A DNA stretch of 48,173 nucleotides from JAYFRE01 sp034926235 (GTDB taxonomy: Bacteria > Pseudomonadota > Alphaproteobacteria > Rhodospirillales > Magnetospirillaceae): NCBI GenBank assembly GCA_034926235.1, contig JAYFRE010000058.1:1-48173 (forward strand), written 5' to 3'. Made by a program: the position numbers and the translations under genes. Shown here one piece after another: positions 8,468-18,299 of this stretch. The stretch's first letter is position 1, and each line of letters starts with the position of its first letter. The notes below the pieces were generated by a model. The model saw only the letters and a program-made list of their open reading frames with translations. It had not been told where the DNA came from and searched no databases.

Positions 8468-9501
8468 TGGCCCGCAAGGATAAGACCAAGCTTTACATCC
8501 AGGACGTCACCTTACGCGACGGCATGCATTCGATCCGCCACCAATATAGGCTGGAATCGGTGCGCGCCATCACCCGGGCGCTGGACGCCGCCCGGATCGA
8601 CGCCATCGAAATCTGCCAAGGCGACGGGTTGTCGGGGGCGTCCTTCACCTATGGTTTCGGCGCGCATGACGATCTCGACTGGATCGGCGCGGTTGCGGAA
8701 AACTGCCGCCATGCGGTGGTGACGGTGCTGCTCATTCCCGGCATCGGCACGGTGCATGATCTGAAAGCGGCCTATGCGGCAGGGGCGCGGTCGGTGCGCG
8801 TCGCCACCCATTGCACGGAGGCCGACGTGTCGCGCCAGCATATCGAGGCCGCGCGCGGGATGGGTATGGATGTGGCCGGATTCCTGATGATGGCACATAT
8901 GGCCGCGCCCGAGATGCTGGCCGAGCAGGCCCGGTTGATGGAAAGCTACGGGGCGGAATGCGTCTATGTGACCGATTCGGCGGGAGCCTTGCTGCCCGAA
9001 AGCACGGCCGAGCGAGTGCGGGCGTTAAGGCAGGCGTTGAGACCAGAGACCGAAATCGGCGTGCATACCCACCATAATCTGACCCTGGGCGTGGCCAATG
9101 CGGTGGCCGGGATCGAGGCGGGTGCTGTGCGTGTCGATGCATCGCTGGCGGGCATGGGGGCTGGGGCGGGCAATGCGCCGCTGGAAGCCTTGATCGCCGT
9201 GCTTCAGCGCAAAGGGATCGAGACGGGCTGCGATCTGTTCGCCCTGATGGACGCCGCCGACGATCTGGTGCGCCCCTTGCAGGATCGGCCCGTGCGGGTC
9301 GATCGGGACAGCATCGCCCTGGGTTATGCCGGGGTCTATTCGAGCTTCCTGCGCCATGCCGAAAAGGCGTCGGCTCTGTACGGCGTGGATACGCGGGCGA
9401 TCCTGACCGAATTGGGGCGACGGCGCATGGTTGGCGGTCAGGAGGATATGATCGTCGATGTCGCGCTCGACCTTGTTGCCGCGCGTGAAAAAACGGTGTG
9501 A
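8467..9501 (+). CDS. mhpE: 4-hydroxy-2-oxovalerate aldolase
   Basis: A 344-residue class II aldolase (MhpE/DmpG/BphI) cleaving 4-hydroxy-2-oxovalerate to pyruvate and acetaldehyde, which is passed to the partner dehydrogenase. Visible features are the N-terminal TLRDGMHS with the metal-binding Asp, the HTHHN metal motif in EIGVHTHHNLTLG, the GAGAGN loop, and the C-terminal DmpG-type communication domain (FLRHAEKASALYGVDTRAIL). The start chosen is the ATG in TGATG overlapping the upstream stop, with AAGGAG 8 nt before it; a GTG one codon earlier is the alternative. It ends 8 bp from the convergent AEC transporter gene. The hydratase of the same pathway is near the far end of the window. Confidence 0.95.
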   Translation: MARKDKTKLYIQDVTLRDGMHSIRHQYRLESVRAITRALDAARIDAIEICQGDGLSGASFTYGFGAHDDLDWIGAVAENCRHAVVTVLLIPGIGTVHDLKAAYAAGARSVRVATHCTEADVSRQHIEAARGMGMDVAGFLMMAHMAAPEMLAEQARLMESYGAECVYVTDSAGALLPESTAERVRALRQALRPETEIGVHTHHNLTLGVANAVAGIEAGAVRVDASLAGMGAGAGNAPLEALIAVLQRKGIETGCDLFALMDAADDLVRPLQDRPVRVDRDSIALGYAGVYSSFLRHAEKASALYGVDTRAILTELGRRRMVGGQEDMIVDVALDLVAAREKTV

Positions 9502-9509
9502 GCGTCCGG

Positions 9510-10391
9510 TCAGCGGATCAGCAGCACGAGGATCGGCAGCGTTAGGTAGGAAAAGGCGGTCGAGACCAGGACCATGCTGGCGACTTCGCCCGGCTCAGCG
9601 TCGTTGAGCTGGGCGAAGAGATAGTTGAACAGCGCCGAGGGCATGGCGCTTTGGATTACCAGCACGCCGCGATAAATCCCGTCCAGCCCTAGTGCGGAAG
9701 CGATCAGCCAGCCGATGACGCCGCCGGAGACCACGCGGAAGGCTGACAACAGGAAGGTGCGGCGGAAGTTCTGGATGTGGAGCTGGGCCATGGCCACGCC
9801 CAGCGACATCAGCGCCAGCGGGATGCATAAGGCCCCGCCCAGCCGGGCGGTATTGTCGATCCAGACCGGTACCTTGATGTCGAGCAGATTGATCGCCAGG
9901 GCGATGACCAGGGCGTGGACGAAGGGCAGCTTCAGCAGCTGGCGGATGTCGAAACGCCCGGCGACGATCGCCGGTATGGCGGTGAACTGGCCGATCATGC
10001 CCGCCGTCATATAGATCATCGCCAGCGCCATACCGGTTTCGCCAAAAGCGAACATGCTGACCGACAGCCCGAGATTGCCGCTGTTGGGCAGCATCAGGGA
10101 CGGCAGATAGACGCGCATCGGCAGCCGGGCGATCTTGAGCAGAATCCAGCCGGCCAGAGCAAAGGCGATGTGGCAGATCAGCGCCGCCATGCCCATGCGG
10201 ACGATTTCGCCCGGCGGCGGCGCCATGCTGGTCAGGGTGACGAAGACCAGGCAGGGCGTCGAGACCAGGATGATGATCTGCAGGACCATGGCCTGGTCGA
10301 AGGGGAGTTTGATTTTGGCCCAGATATAGCCGATGAGCGAGATCACGAAGACCGGCGCGACGACGGCGGCAATGTCGGCGATAAGCTCCAT
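9510..10391 (-). CDS. AEC family (auxin efflux carrier-like) transporter
   Basis: A 293-residue hydrophobic protein of the AEC family, with about ten predicted membrane segments arranged as an inverted repeat. The conserved SLMLPNSGNLGLSVSMFAFG segment, family-typical TM4, and the C-terminal VIQSAMPSALFNYLFAQ support the call. Bacterial members export or import carboxylates and amino acids; the substrate is unknown here. It starts only 21 bp after the metH stop on the same strand, with no terminator between them, so it is probably cotranscribed with the methionine genes. It converges on the aldolase gene 8 bp away. Confidence 0.85.
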   Translation of the reverse strand: MELIADIAAVVAPVFVISLIGYIWAKIKLPFDQAMVLQIIILVSTPCLVFVTLTSMAPPPGEIVRMGMAALICHIAFALAGWILLKIARLPMRVYLPSLMLPNSGNLGLSVSMFAFGETGMALAMIYMTAGMIGQFTAIPAIVAGRFDIRQLLKLPFVHALVIALAINLLDIKVPVWIDNTARLGGALCIPLALMSLGVAMAQLHIQNFRRTFLLSAFRVVSGGVIGWLIASALGLDGIYRGVLVIQSAMPSALFNYLFAQLNDAEPGEVASMVLVSTAFSYLTLPILVLLIR

Positions 10392-10412
10392 GCCCTGACC
10401 GGTTTCCTGTTT

Positions 10413-13400
10413 CTAGACCGCGAAATATTTGGCCTGAGGGTGCATCAAGACGATCGCCGAGGTGCTCTGCTCAGGGTTCAATTGCCATTCGTCGCTCAAG
10501 GATATGCCGATCCGTTCGGCGCCGAGAAGGGCGAGAAGCTGTGCCTGGTCCTCGATATGCGGGCAGGCCGGATAGCCGAAGGAATAGCGCGATCCCCGGT
10601 AATGTTGTTTCAAGAGCCGGGCGATGTCGCGGTCATCTTCGGCCCCATAGCCCAATTCGGCGCGGATGCGGGCATGGACATATTCGGCCAATGCCTCGGT
10701 CATCTCCACCGACAGGCCGTGCAGATGCAGATAATCCTTATAGCGGTTGGCGGCGAACAGGCGTTGCGCTTCCTCGCTCGCCTTCTCGCCCATCGTCACC
10801 ACCTGCAGGCCGATGACGTCGCGTTCCGGGCTGTCGATGGTGCGCACGAAATCGGCGATGCATAACCCGCCCTCGCGCCGCTGGCGCGGAAAGGCGAAGC
10901 GTCCGGCCTCGGTCTTGCCGTCGGGCTCGAACAAGACGATGGAATCGCCGTCGGCGGCGCAAAGCCAATAGCCGTAAACCGCGCGGGGATTGAGGACATG
11001 GTCGGCCTCGCAGCGCTTCAAGAGATCGACCGCCATGGGTCTTAGTTCGCGCGCCGCCCAGGCTTTCCATTCCTCGGTGTCGCGTCCGCTCCTGCGATAA
11101 CCCCACTGGAACTGGAACAGCATGAATTCGTTGAGATAGGTGACCAGCGTCTGAAGCGGCACATGCTCGACGATCCGTGTGCCCAGGAAGGGGGGATGGG
11201 GCACGTCGTGACTGGCGGCCAATTCGGCGCGCATCAGACGCACTTCCTCGTAATCGGCCGGGCGTTCGGGCGCACTCGTCCGATCGACCCGTTTCCGCCG
11301 CTCCGGCCCCTTGGATTCGCGCACGATCCTAAGCTTGGCCAGATGGTCGTCAAAGCGGCCTTCGGCGATCTTGCTCATCAAACCCAGCCCGTCGAAGGCG
11401 TCGCGCGCATAGGCGACCCGGCCCGAGCCATAGGCGGCGACGCAATCTTCTTCGACATAGCCGGCAGTCAGCGCCGCACCGCCCAGAATGACCGGAATAT
11501 CCAGCCCCTCGCGCGTCATTTCTTCCAAATTTTCGCGCATCACCACGGTCGATTTGACCAGCAGTCCCGACATGCCGACCGCGTCGGGGCGCTGTTCGCG
11601 CCCCGCAGCGATGATCGAGCCGATCGGCTGTTTGATGCCCAGATTGACGACCCGATAGCCATTGTTGGACAGGATGATATCGACCAGATTCTTGCCGATA
11701 TCGTGGACGTCGCCCTTGACCGTGGCCAGAACGATGGTGCCCTTGCTCCGCCCGTCCGTCTTTTCCATGAAGGGTTCGAGATAGGCAACGGCGGCTTTCA
11801 TCGTTTCCGCCGATTGCAGCACGAAGGGAAGCTGCATCTTGCCCTTGCCGAACAGTTCGCCCACCACCTTCATGCCGTCCAGAAGAAGCTGGTTGATGAT
11901 GTCGATCGCCGCCCAGCCGGCGGCCAGCGCCCGGTCCAGGTCTGCTTCCAGCCCGGTGCGATCGCCATCGACGATGCGCTGTTTCAGACACTCCTCGACG
12001 GTTTCGGGGCGCTTGCGTTCGGCCTTGACCTCGCCGTCGCGTCCCTCGAACAGGGCGATGAAGGCGGAGAGCGGATCATAGCCTTCGGCGCGGCGGTCGA
12101 AGATCAGATCCTCGGCGATTCGCACCTCCTCCTCGGCCAATTTGTGCAGAGGCAGGATCTTGCTGACATGGACGATGGCGGCGGTCATGCCCCGGCGCAC
12201 GGCGTGGTCCAGGAAAACCGAATTCAAGACCGCCCGCGCCGACGCTTTCAGCCCGAACGAGACGTTGGACAGGCCGAGTACGATTTGACAATCGGGCAGT
12301 TCGCGGGCGATGCGTTCGATCGCGTCCAATGTGTGGAGCGCCAGCTTGCGGTCGTCTTCGTTGCCGGTGCAGATGGTGAAGGTCAAAGGGTCGAACATCA
12401 GGTCACAGGCGGGCAGGCCGTGCCGGGTTACGGCGAAATCATAAAGCCGATGCGCCAGCGCCACCTTGGTCTCGACATCCTTGGCCATGCCTTCTTCATC
12501 GATGGTCAGCGCGATGACCGCTGTGCCGAACTTCCGCGCCAGGGCCAGTCTTTGGGCCGCCGGTTCTTCGCCATTCTCGAAATTGATCGAATTGATGACC
12601 GGCTTGCCGCCATAGAGTTTGAGCGCGGCTTCGATTACCGGCAGCTCGGTCGAATCGATCACCAGGGGCGCGTTGACCGACCCCCGCATGCGCGCGACCA
12701 CCTCGGTCATGTCGGCGATTTCGTCGCGGCCGACGAAGGCGGTGCAAACATCGATGGTGTGCGACCCTTCGCGGGTCTGTTCGCGCGCCATCGCCACCGT
12801 CCCGTCCCAATCCCGGCGTTCCTGACAGTCGCGGAATTTCTTCGAGCCGTTGGCGTTGCAGCGCTCGCCGATGGATAGAAACGCGTTTTCCTGGCGCAAG
12901 GACACCGGGCTGTAGAGCGAGGCGAGCGCGGGAACCCAATGGACGCTGCGGGCATTTGGAACCGGGCGCGCCGCCGTCCCGCCCCGGCGGCGCAGCATGG
13001 CGTCGATGGCGGCGATATGGTCGGGGGTCGAGCCGCAGCAGGCGCCCAGCAAATTGATGCCGTCATCGGTCAGGAATCGTTCCTGCCAGACGGCCATGTC
13101 TTCGGGTCGCAAGGGGTAGACGGTCTGCCCATCGATCAGTTCGGGCAACCCGGCATTGGGCTGCACCGAAATCAACCCAGGCCAGTTGGCGGACAGCCAG
13201 CGGACATGTTCGCTCATTTCCTGCGGACCGGTGGCGCAGTTCAGCCCCAGGAGCGGGACGCCGAGCGCCTCGATCACGGTGGCGACGGCGGCGATATCGG
13301 CCCCGACCAGCAAGGTGCCGGTGGTTTCGACGGTCACCTGGACGAAGATGGGGATATCGGCTGTCACCCGGGCACGCGCTTGTTTGACCGCATTGACGGC

Positions 13401-13904
13401 GGCCTTGATTTGCAGCGGGTCTTGGCAGGTTTCGATCAGGACCGCGTCCACGCCGCCGGCGATTAGCCCGTCCGCCTGGACGATCAGCCCGGCCTCCAGG
13501 CTGTCGTAATCGATATGACCCAGCGATGGCAGCTTGGTGCCCGGTCCGACCGAGCCCAGCACGAAACGCCGCCTTCCGTCATGGGCGAAAAGATCGGCGG
13601 CTTCGCGCGCCAGTTCGGCAGACCGGCGATTGATCTCGAAAGCGCGGTCGGCCAGCCCGAACTCGCCCAGCGTCGGCGGCGAAGCGCCGAAGGTGTTGGT
13701 CTCGACCATATCCGCCCCGGCCGCGTAATAGCGGCGATGGATGTCTCGGATCAGGTCGGGGCGCGACAAGCTCAGATAGTCGGTACAGTTCTCGTGCCCG
13801 TGGAAATCTTTTTCCACCGACAGAGGTAAGGACTGAATCTGGCTGCCCATGGCGCCGTCGCACAGCAAAACCCGCTGGTGCAGATGGTCGAGAATATCGC
13901 TCAT
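10413..13904 (-). CDS. metH: cobalamin-dependent methionine synthase
   Basis: A 1163-residue MetH that transfers the methyl group of 5-methyl-THF to homocysteine through methylcobalamin. Modules appear in order. The homocysteine domain has zinc ligands C223 (GLNCATG) and C289/C290 (GACCGST). The pterin-binding domain starts around residue 340 (ERCNANGSKKFRD). The B12 cap and binding domain has the axial His734 in GDVHDIGK. The SAM-dependent reactivation domain forms the last 300 residues (YSFGYPACPHIE). Its ATG overlaps the metF stop as ATGA, with AAGGA upstream, so translation is coupled. It is slightly shorter than the E. coli enzyme but has all modules in one polypeptide. Confidence 0.97.
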   Translation of the reverse strand: MSDILDHLHQRVLLCDGAMGSQIQSLPLSVEKDFHGHENCTDYLSLSRPDLIRDIHRRYYAAGADMVETNTFGASPPTLGEFGLADRAFEINRRSAELAREAADLFAHDGRRRFVLGSVGPGTKLPSLGHIDYDSLEAGLIVQADGLIAGGVDAVLIETCQDPLQIKAAVNAVKQARARVTADIPIFVQVTVETTGTLLVGADIAAVATVIEALGVPLLGLNCATGPQEMSEHVRWLSANWPGLISVQPNAGLPELIDGQTVYPLRPEDMAVWQERFLTDDGINLLGACCGSTPDHIAAIDAMLRRRGGTAARPVPNARSVHWVPALASLYSPVSLRQENAFLSIGERCNANGSKKFRDCQERRDWDGTVAMAREQTREGSHTIDVCTAFVGRDEIADMTEVVARMRGSVNAPLVIDSTELPVIEAALKLYGGKPVINSINFENGEEPAAQRLALARKFGTAVIALTIDEEGMAKDVETKVALAHRLYDFAVTRHGLPACDLMFDPLTFTICTGNEDDRKLALHTLDAIERIARELPDCQIVLGLSNVSFGLKASARAVLNSVFLDHAVRRGMTAAIVHVSKILPLHKLAEEEVRIAEDLIFDRRAEGYDPLSAFIALFEGRDGEVKAERKRPETVEECLKQRIVDGDRTGLEADLDRALAAGWAAIDIINQLLLDGMKVVGELFGKGKMQLPFVLQSAETMKAAVAYLEPFMEKTDGRSKGTIVLATVKGDVHDIGKNLVDIILSNNGYRVVNLGIKQPIGSIIAAGREQRPDAVGMSGLLVKSTVVMRENLEEMTREGLDIPVILGGAALTAGYVEEDCVAAYGSGRVAYARDAFDGLGLMSKIAEGRFDDHLAKLRIVRESKGPERRKRVDRTSAPERPADYEEVRLMRAELAASHDVPHPPFLGTRIVEHVPLQTLVTYLNEFMLFQFQWGYRRSGRDTEEWKAWAARELRPMAVDLLKRCEADHVLNPRAVYGYWLCAADGDSIVLFEPDGKTEAGRFAFPRQRREGGLCIADFVRTIDSPERDVIGLQVVTMGEKASEEAQRLFAANRYKDYLHLHGLSVEMTEALAEYVHARIRAELGYGAEDDRDIARLLKQHYRGSRYSFGYPACPHIEDQAQLLALLGAERIGISLSDEWQLNPEQSTSAIVLMHPQAKYFAV

Positions 13905-14815
13905 TCGTCTTCCTTGACCGCCTTTCCGGCGCGGACGCCCAGGATGTGGCAGATGGTGAAGGTAAGGTCGGCGCGGTTCAGGGTAAAGAAATGAATGTCA
14001 TCCACCCCTTCCGCGACCAGTTGGCGGCATTGTTCGGCGGCGGTGGTCGCGGCCACTAGCCGGCGGGTGTCGGGGTCGTCGTCCAATCCTGAGAAGAGGT
14101 CGGCCATCCAGGCCGGCATCGAGGCCCCGCAGGCGGCGGAGAATTTCTGCACCTGGGCGAAATTGGTCACGGGCAGGATGCCGGGGATGATCGGAACCGT
14201 GATGCCGGCTGCCGCCGCGCGGTCGCGGAAGCGCAGATAGACGGCGTTGTCGAAGAAATACTGGCTGATGGCGCGATTGGCGCCGGCGTCGATCTTGCGC
14301 TTCAGATTATCGAGATCGGCCTCGGGGCTTTGCGCTTCGGGATGGGTCTCGGGATAAGCGGCGACGCTGATGTCAAAATCGGCGACGCGCTTCAGCCCTT
14401 CGACCAGATCCGAGGCGTGGACATAGCCTTGGGGATGGGGACGATAGCTGGTTTCACCTTCGGGCGGATCGCCGCGCAGGGCGACGATGTGACGAATGCC
14501 GGATTCCCAATAATGGCGGGCGATGTCGTCCATTTCGCCCCGGCTGGCGCCGATGCAGGTCAGATGAGCAGCAGCGGTAAGGCCGGTTTCGCGGGCGATC
14601 CGGGTCACGGTCTCGTGGGTGCGCTCGCGTGTCGAACCGCCAGCGCCATAGGTTACCGAAACGAAAGCGGGATGCAGGGGCTCCAGCTTTGTGACCGCTT
14701 CCCACAGGGATTGGGCCATCTTTTCGGTTTTGGGCGGAAAGAATTCAAAGGAGACGGACGGGACGCGGGCCGGGCTCGGCACAGCGTCCGGGGCGGGGGT
14801 GGGGTCGTCTTTCAA
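13901..14815 (-). CDS. metF: 5,10-methylenetetrahydrofolate reductase, TTG start
   Basis: A 304-residue FAD-dependent MetF supplying 5-methyl-THF to MetH. Family motifs: SFEFFPPKT with the catalytic Glu, YGAGGSTRERT, HIVALRGDPP and ISQYFFD. No ATG or GTG lies in the useful part of the frame. The frame-opening ATG is 121 codons upstream, inside the methyltransferase gene, and yields an Arg-rich nonsense extension. The start proposed is TTG at 14815-14813, preceded by GGAG at 7-8 nt spacing and overlapping the upstream stop codon as TTGA. This gives MKDDPTPAPD and then the conserved core. The ATGA overlap with metH makes arsR-metF-metH a tightly coupled translational unit. Confidence 0.92.
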   Translation of the reverse strand: MKDDPTPAPDAVPSPARVPSVSFEFFPPKTEKMAQSLWEAVTKLEPLHPAFVSVTYGAGGSTRERTHETVTRIARETGLTAAAHLTCIGASRGEMDDIARHYWESGIRHIVALRGDPPEGETSYRPHPQGYVHASDLVEGLKRVADFDISVAAYPETHPEAQSPEADLDNLKRKIDAGANRAISQYFFDNAVYLRFRDRAAAAGITVPIIPGILPVTNFAQVQKFSAACGASMPAWMADLFSGLDDDPDTRRLVAATTAAEQCRQLVAEGVDDIHFFTLNRADLTFTICHILGVRAGKAVKEDE

Positions 14816-15768
14816 CGCTGATCTCCGCTGGATTGGGCGGGCGGCAAAGAAGCCGCGCGCCAGATGATGACCGTCAGGGGACGGCCGGGCAACAGGGTCG
14901 TTTCGATGGCGGTGAGGCCTTCTTTCTCGCACCATCCCGCGATCTCGGCGGCGCTGAAGCCGAGCCGGTGGTGGCGATGCTCGGTTCTGAGCGATTCCTG
15001 GGCGTGCGGGGCGAAATCGACGATGACCAGCAGCCCGCCGCTCTTCAGCAGGCGGGCGGCTTCGGCGACCGCTCGGGCGGGATGTTCGGCGAAATGCAGC
15101 ACCTGATGGATGATGATCGAATCGAAACTGCCATCGGCGAAGGGCAAGGCATACATGTCGGCCTGGCGCACGCGGCAATGATCGAGGCCGGCGGCTTCCA
15201 GCCGGGTGCGGGCGATGGCCAGCATGTCGCGCGAGCTATCGACGCCGATAGCGTTCTGCGCTTTCGGCCCCAGCAATTCGAGCATGCGTCCGGTGCCGGT
15301 GCCGATATCGAGCAGCGCGCCGATGCGCCGCCCGGCGAAAGCATCGATGATGGCCTTCTCGACGATCGTTTCGTCCACATGCAGCGAGCGCAATTCGGCC
15401 CAACGCCCGGCATTGTTCCTGAAATAGGCGGCGGCGGCGGCGGCGCGCGCTTGTTTGTGCGCCGCTAGCCTTTGCATATCGCCCGCAATCGGCGGTGCGT
15501 CGGCGGGCAGAGACTCAATGGCCGCGCGCGCCAGTCCGGCGTTCGGCCCCTGTCCGGCGAGCCGGTAGAACACCCAGGCGCCTTCCGGTTTGCGCTCGAT
15601 CAAGCCGGCGTCGCAAAGAAGCTTCAGGTGGCGCGATACGCGCGGCTGGCTTTGCCCTAAGATACCGACCAGGTCGCTGACGGCGAGATCGCCTTGCGCG
15701 CACAGGGCCAGCAACCGAAGCCGGGTCGGTTCGGCGATCGCCCTTAAGGCCAGAAGAGTGTTTTCCAT
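14812..15768 (-). CDS. ArsR-family regulator fused to a SAM-dependent methyltransferase domain
   Basis: A 318-residue two-domain protein. Residues 1-75 form an ArsR-type winged helix, with the recognition helix near 38-52 (LGQSQPRVSRHLKLLCDAGL). No metal-binding ELCVCDL-type cysteine motif is present. Residues 110-310 are a class I methyltransferase fold with motif I LLDIGTGTGR at 151-160, the acidic strand GVDSSRDML, and LPFADGSFDSII. It is the first gene of the metF-metH operon and lies immediately next to a 30-bp palindrome. Inference: an autoregulator of the SAM cycle sensing S-adenosylmethionine or S-adenosylhomocysteine through the methyltransferase fold, comparable to the ArsR-type SahR regulators. 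Catalytic activity cannot be judged from sequence. Confidence 0.88.
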   Translation of the reverse strand: MENTLLALRAIAEPTRLRLLALCAQGDLAVSDLVGILGQSQPRVSRHLKLLCDAGLIERKPEGAWVFYRLAGQGPNAGLARAAIESLPADAPPIAGDMQRLAAHKQARAAAAAAYFRNNAGRWAELRSLHVDETIVEKAIIDAFAGRRIGALLDIGTGTGRMLELLGPKAQNAIGVDSSRDMLAIARTRLEAAGLDHCRVRQADMYALPFADGSFDSIIIHQVLHFAEHPARAVAEAARLLKSGGLLVIVDFAPHAQESLRTEHRHHRLGFSAAEIAGWCEKEGLTAIETTLLPGRPLTVIIWRAASLPPAQSSGDQR

Positions 15769-15769
15769 G

Positions 15770-15782
15770 AGACGGTCCGTCT
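15770..15782. promoter_or_regulatory. 13-bp inverted repeat at the ArsR-methyltransferase start codon
   Basis: AGACGG-T-CCGTCT is a perfect inverted repeat ending one base before the ATG (15768-15766). It occupies the place of a ribosome-binding site, and no purine-rich Shine-Dalgarno sequence is visible. It could form a small hairpin or be a second protein-binding site. Confidence 0.45.
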
Positions 15783-15790
15783 GATTTATA

Positions 15791-15820
15791 AAATCACATA
15801 AACATATCTTTATGTGATTT
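15791..15820. promoter_or_regulatory. 30-bp palindromic operator between the met operon and mlaA
   Basis: Arms AAATCACATAAA (15791-15802) and TTTATGTGATTT (15809-15820) are perfect reverse complements around CATATC, whose central ATAT is also symmetric. Only one symmetric pair of positions (15803/15808) breaks 30-bp symmetry. It lies 22 bp before the ArsR-methyltransferase start codon in an AT-rich patch. The long symmetry and AAA-x-ATAT-x-TTT core fit an ArsR-type dimer site, probably for autoregulation of the met operon. It could also affect divergent mlaA. Confidence 0.75.
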
Positions 15821-15968
15821 GGAAGGGGCGGGAAGAGGGGTACGTATATTTCCTCGCCTCTGGTCTTTCGGATGAGCTTGTGTTAACCAATATCCTCAGG
15901 ACCTGGAGACGGGAAAGGGCGGCTTCCGCCCCCATGGCCCGTATCTGCAACATTGCTCGGATCGGACC

Positions 15969-16745
15969 ATGCGCCTTAAGCTTTCCTCCAAAATGGCCGC
16001 CTATTTCGGCGCGGCGCTCTTCTGCGCCGGACTATCCGGTTGCGCGACCCCCCCGCCCGCCGATGATCCGGAAGCCGTCGCCGAGTTCGAGCAGATCAAC
16101 GACCCGCTCGAACCGATGAACCGGGCCATCTTTTCCTTCAACCAGGGCGTGGACACCGTGGTGCTGCGCCCCGTGGCCAAAGGATACCGGGCCGTGGTGC
16201 CCGAATTCGGCCGCGACCGCATTTCGGATATACTGGACAATCTGAAATCGCCGTTCGTTTTCGCCAATCAGGTGCTGCAGGGCAACCTCGATTATGCCGG
16301 CGTGACGCTGGTGCGCTTCGTGCTGAACAGCACCTTCGGTGTGTTGGGTATCGCTGACGTCGCCACCCCGATGGGTTTGCCGGGACGGGATGCCGATTTC
16401 GGCATGACCTTGGCCGCCTGGGGCGCGGGCGAAGGCCCCTATTTGATGCTGCCGATATTGGGTCCGTCCAATCCGCGTGACGGCATTGGCGTCGCCGTCG
16501 ATTGGTTCGCCGATCCGGTTGATATCTATCTTTCGAATCACGATGCAGAATGGGCCGTCTGGACGCGCGCCGGCGTTTCCGGCGTTGTCGCCCGCGAAGA
16601 AGCGTTGGATCTGTTAGATAATCTCGAACGTACGTCGCTTGATTATTATGCGGCGCTGCGCGGTGTTTATCGCCAGAATCGCGCCAAAGTGATCGAGGAC
16701 GCCATCAGGGCGCGCCCGGAGAAGACGTTACCGGCCAGGCCGTGA
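15969..16745 (+). CDS. mlaA: MlaA (VacJ) family outer-membrane lipoprotein
   Basis: A 258-residue MlaA, the outer-membrane lipoprotein that removes mislocalised phospholipids from the outer leaflet and hands them to the Mla pathway. A lipoprotein signal peptide ends in LSGC with lipidated Cys25. The family signature NDPLEPMNRAIFSFNQGVD is followed by FGRDRISDILDNLKSP, FANQVLQG, RFVLNSTFGVLGIADVA and the GEGPYLMLPILGPSNPRDG block. The start is the ATG giving MRLKLSSKMAAY, a proper basic n-region. The ribosome site is weak. A GGGCGG-CTT-CCGCCC hairpin lies in the leader at 15917-15931. A terminator at 16789 makes this a single-gene unit. The other mla genes are not in the window. Confidence 0.95.
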   Translation: MRLKLSSKMAAYFGAALFCAGLSGCATPPPADDPEAVAEFEQINDPLEPMNRAIFSFNQGVDTVVLRPVAKGYRAVVPEFGRDRISDILDNLKSPFVFANQVLQGNLDYAGVTLVRFVLNSTFGVLGIADVATPMGLPGRDADFGMTLAAWGAGEGPYLMLPILGPSNPRDGIGVAVDWFADPVDIYLSNHDAEWAVWTRAGVSGVVAREEALDLLDNLERTSLDYYAALRGVYRQNRAKVIEDAIRARPEKTLPARP

Positions 16746-16788
16746 CGCTTCGGGACGAAAGGTTAAAGGCCATTTGAGCGACAGGGTC

Positions 16789-16829
16789 GCCCGGTCCCGG
16801 AATTCCGGGCGGGCGGCCTTCGTTTTTTC
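16789..16829 (+). terminator. rho-independent terminator after mlaA
   Basis: The inner stem CCCGG-AATT-CCGGG (16796-16809) is extended by outer GCCCG (16789-16793) and GGGC (16811-16814). TTCG and a T6 run (16823-16828) follow. It lies 44 bp after the mlaA stop codon. Confidence 0.85.
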
Positions 16830-16893
16830 AGGGATGAGAAACAATGCGGGCGCTTTTGCCGCGCGGTCCATTGAACGCGAAGGAGATGCGGTC

Positions 16894-18285
<1,392 letters not shown>

Positions 18286-18299
18286 GGACAGGGGATGTC

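Noticed and set aside
11163..12878. 571-codon open frame on the plus strand inside metH
   Set aside because: Mirror frame of metH, rich in His/Gln/Arg/Asp low-complexity sequence typical of antisense frames.
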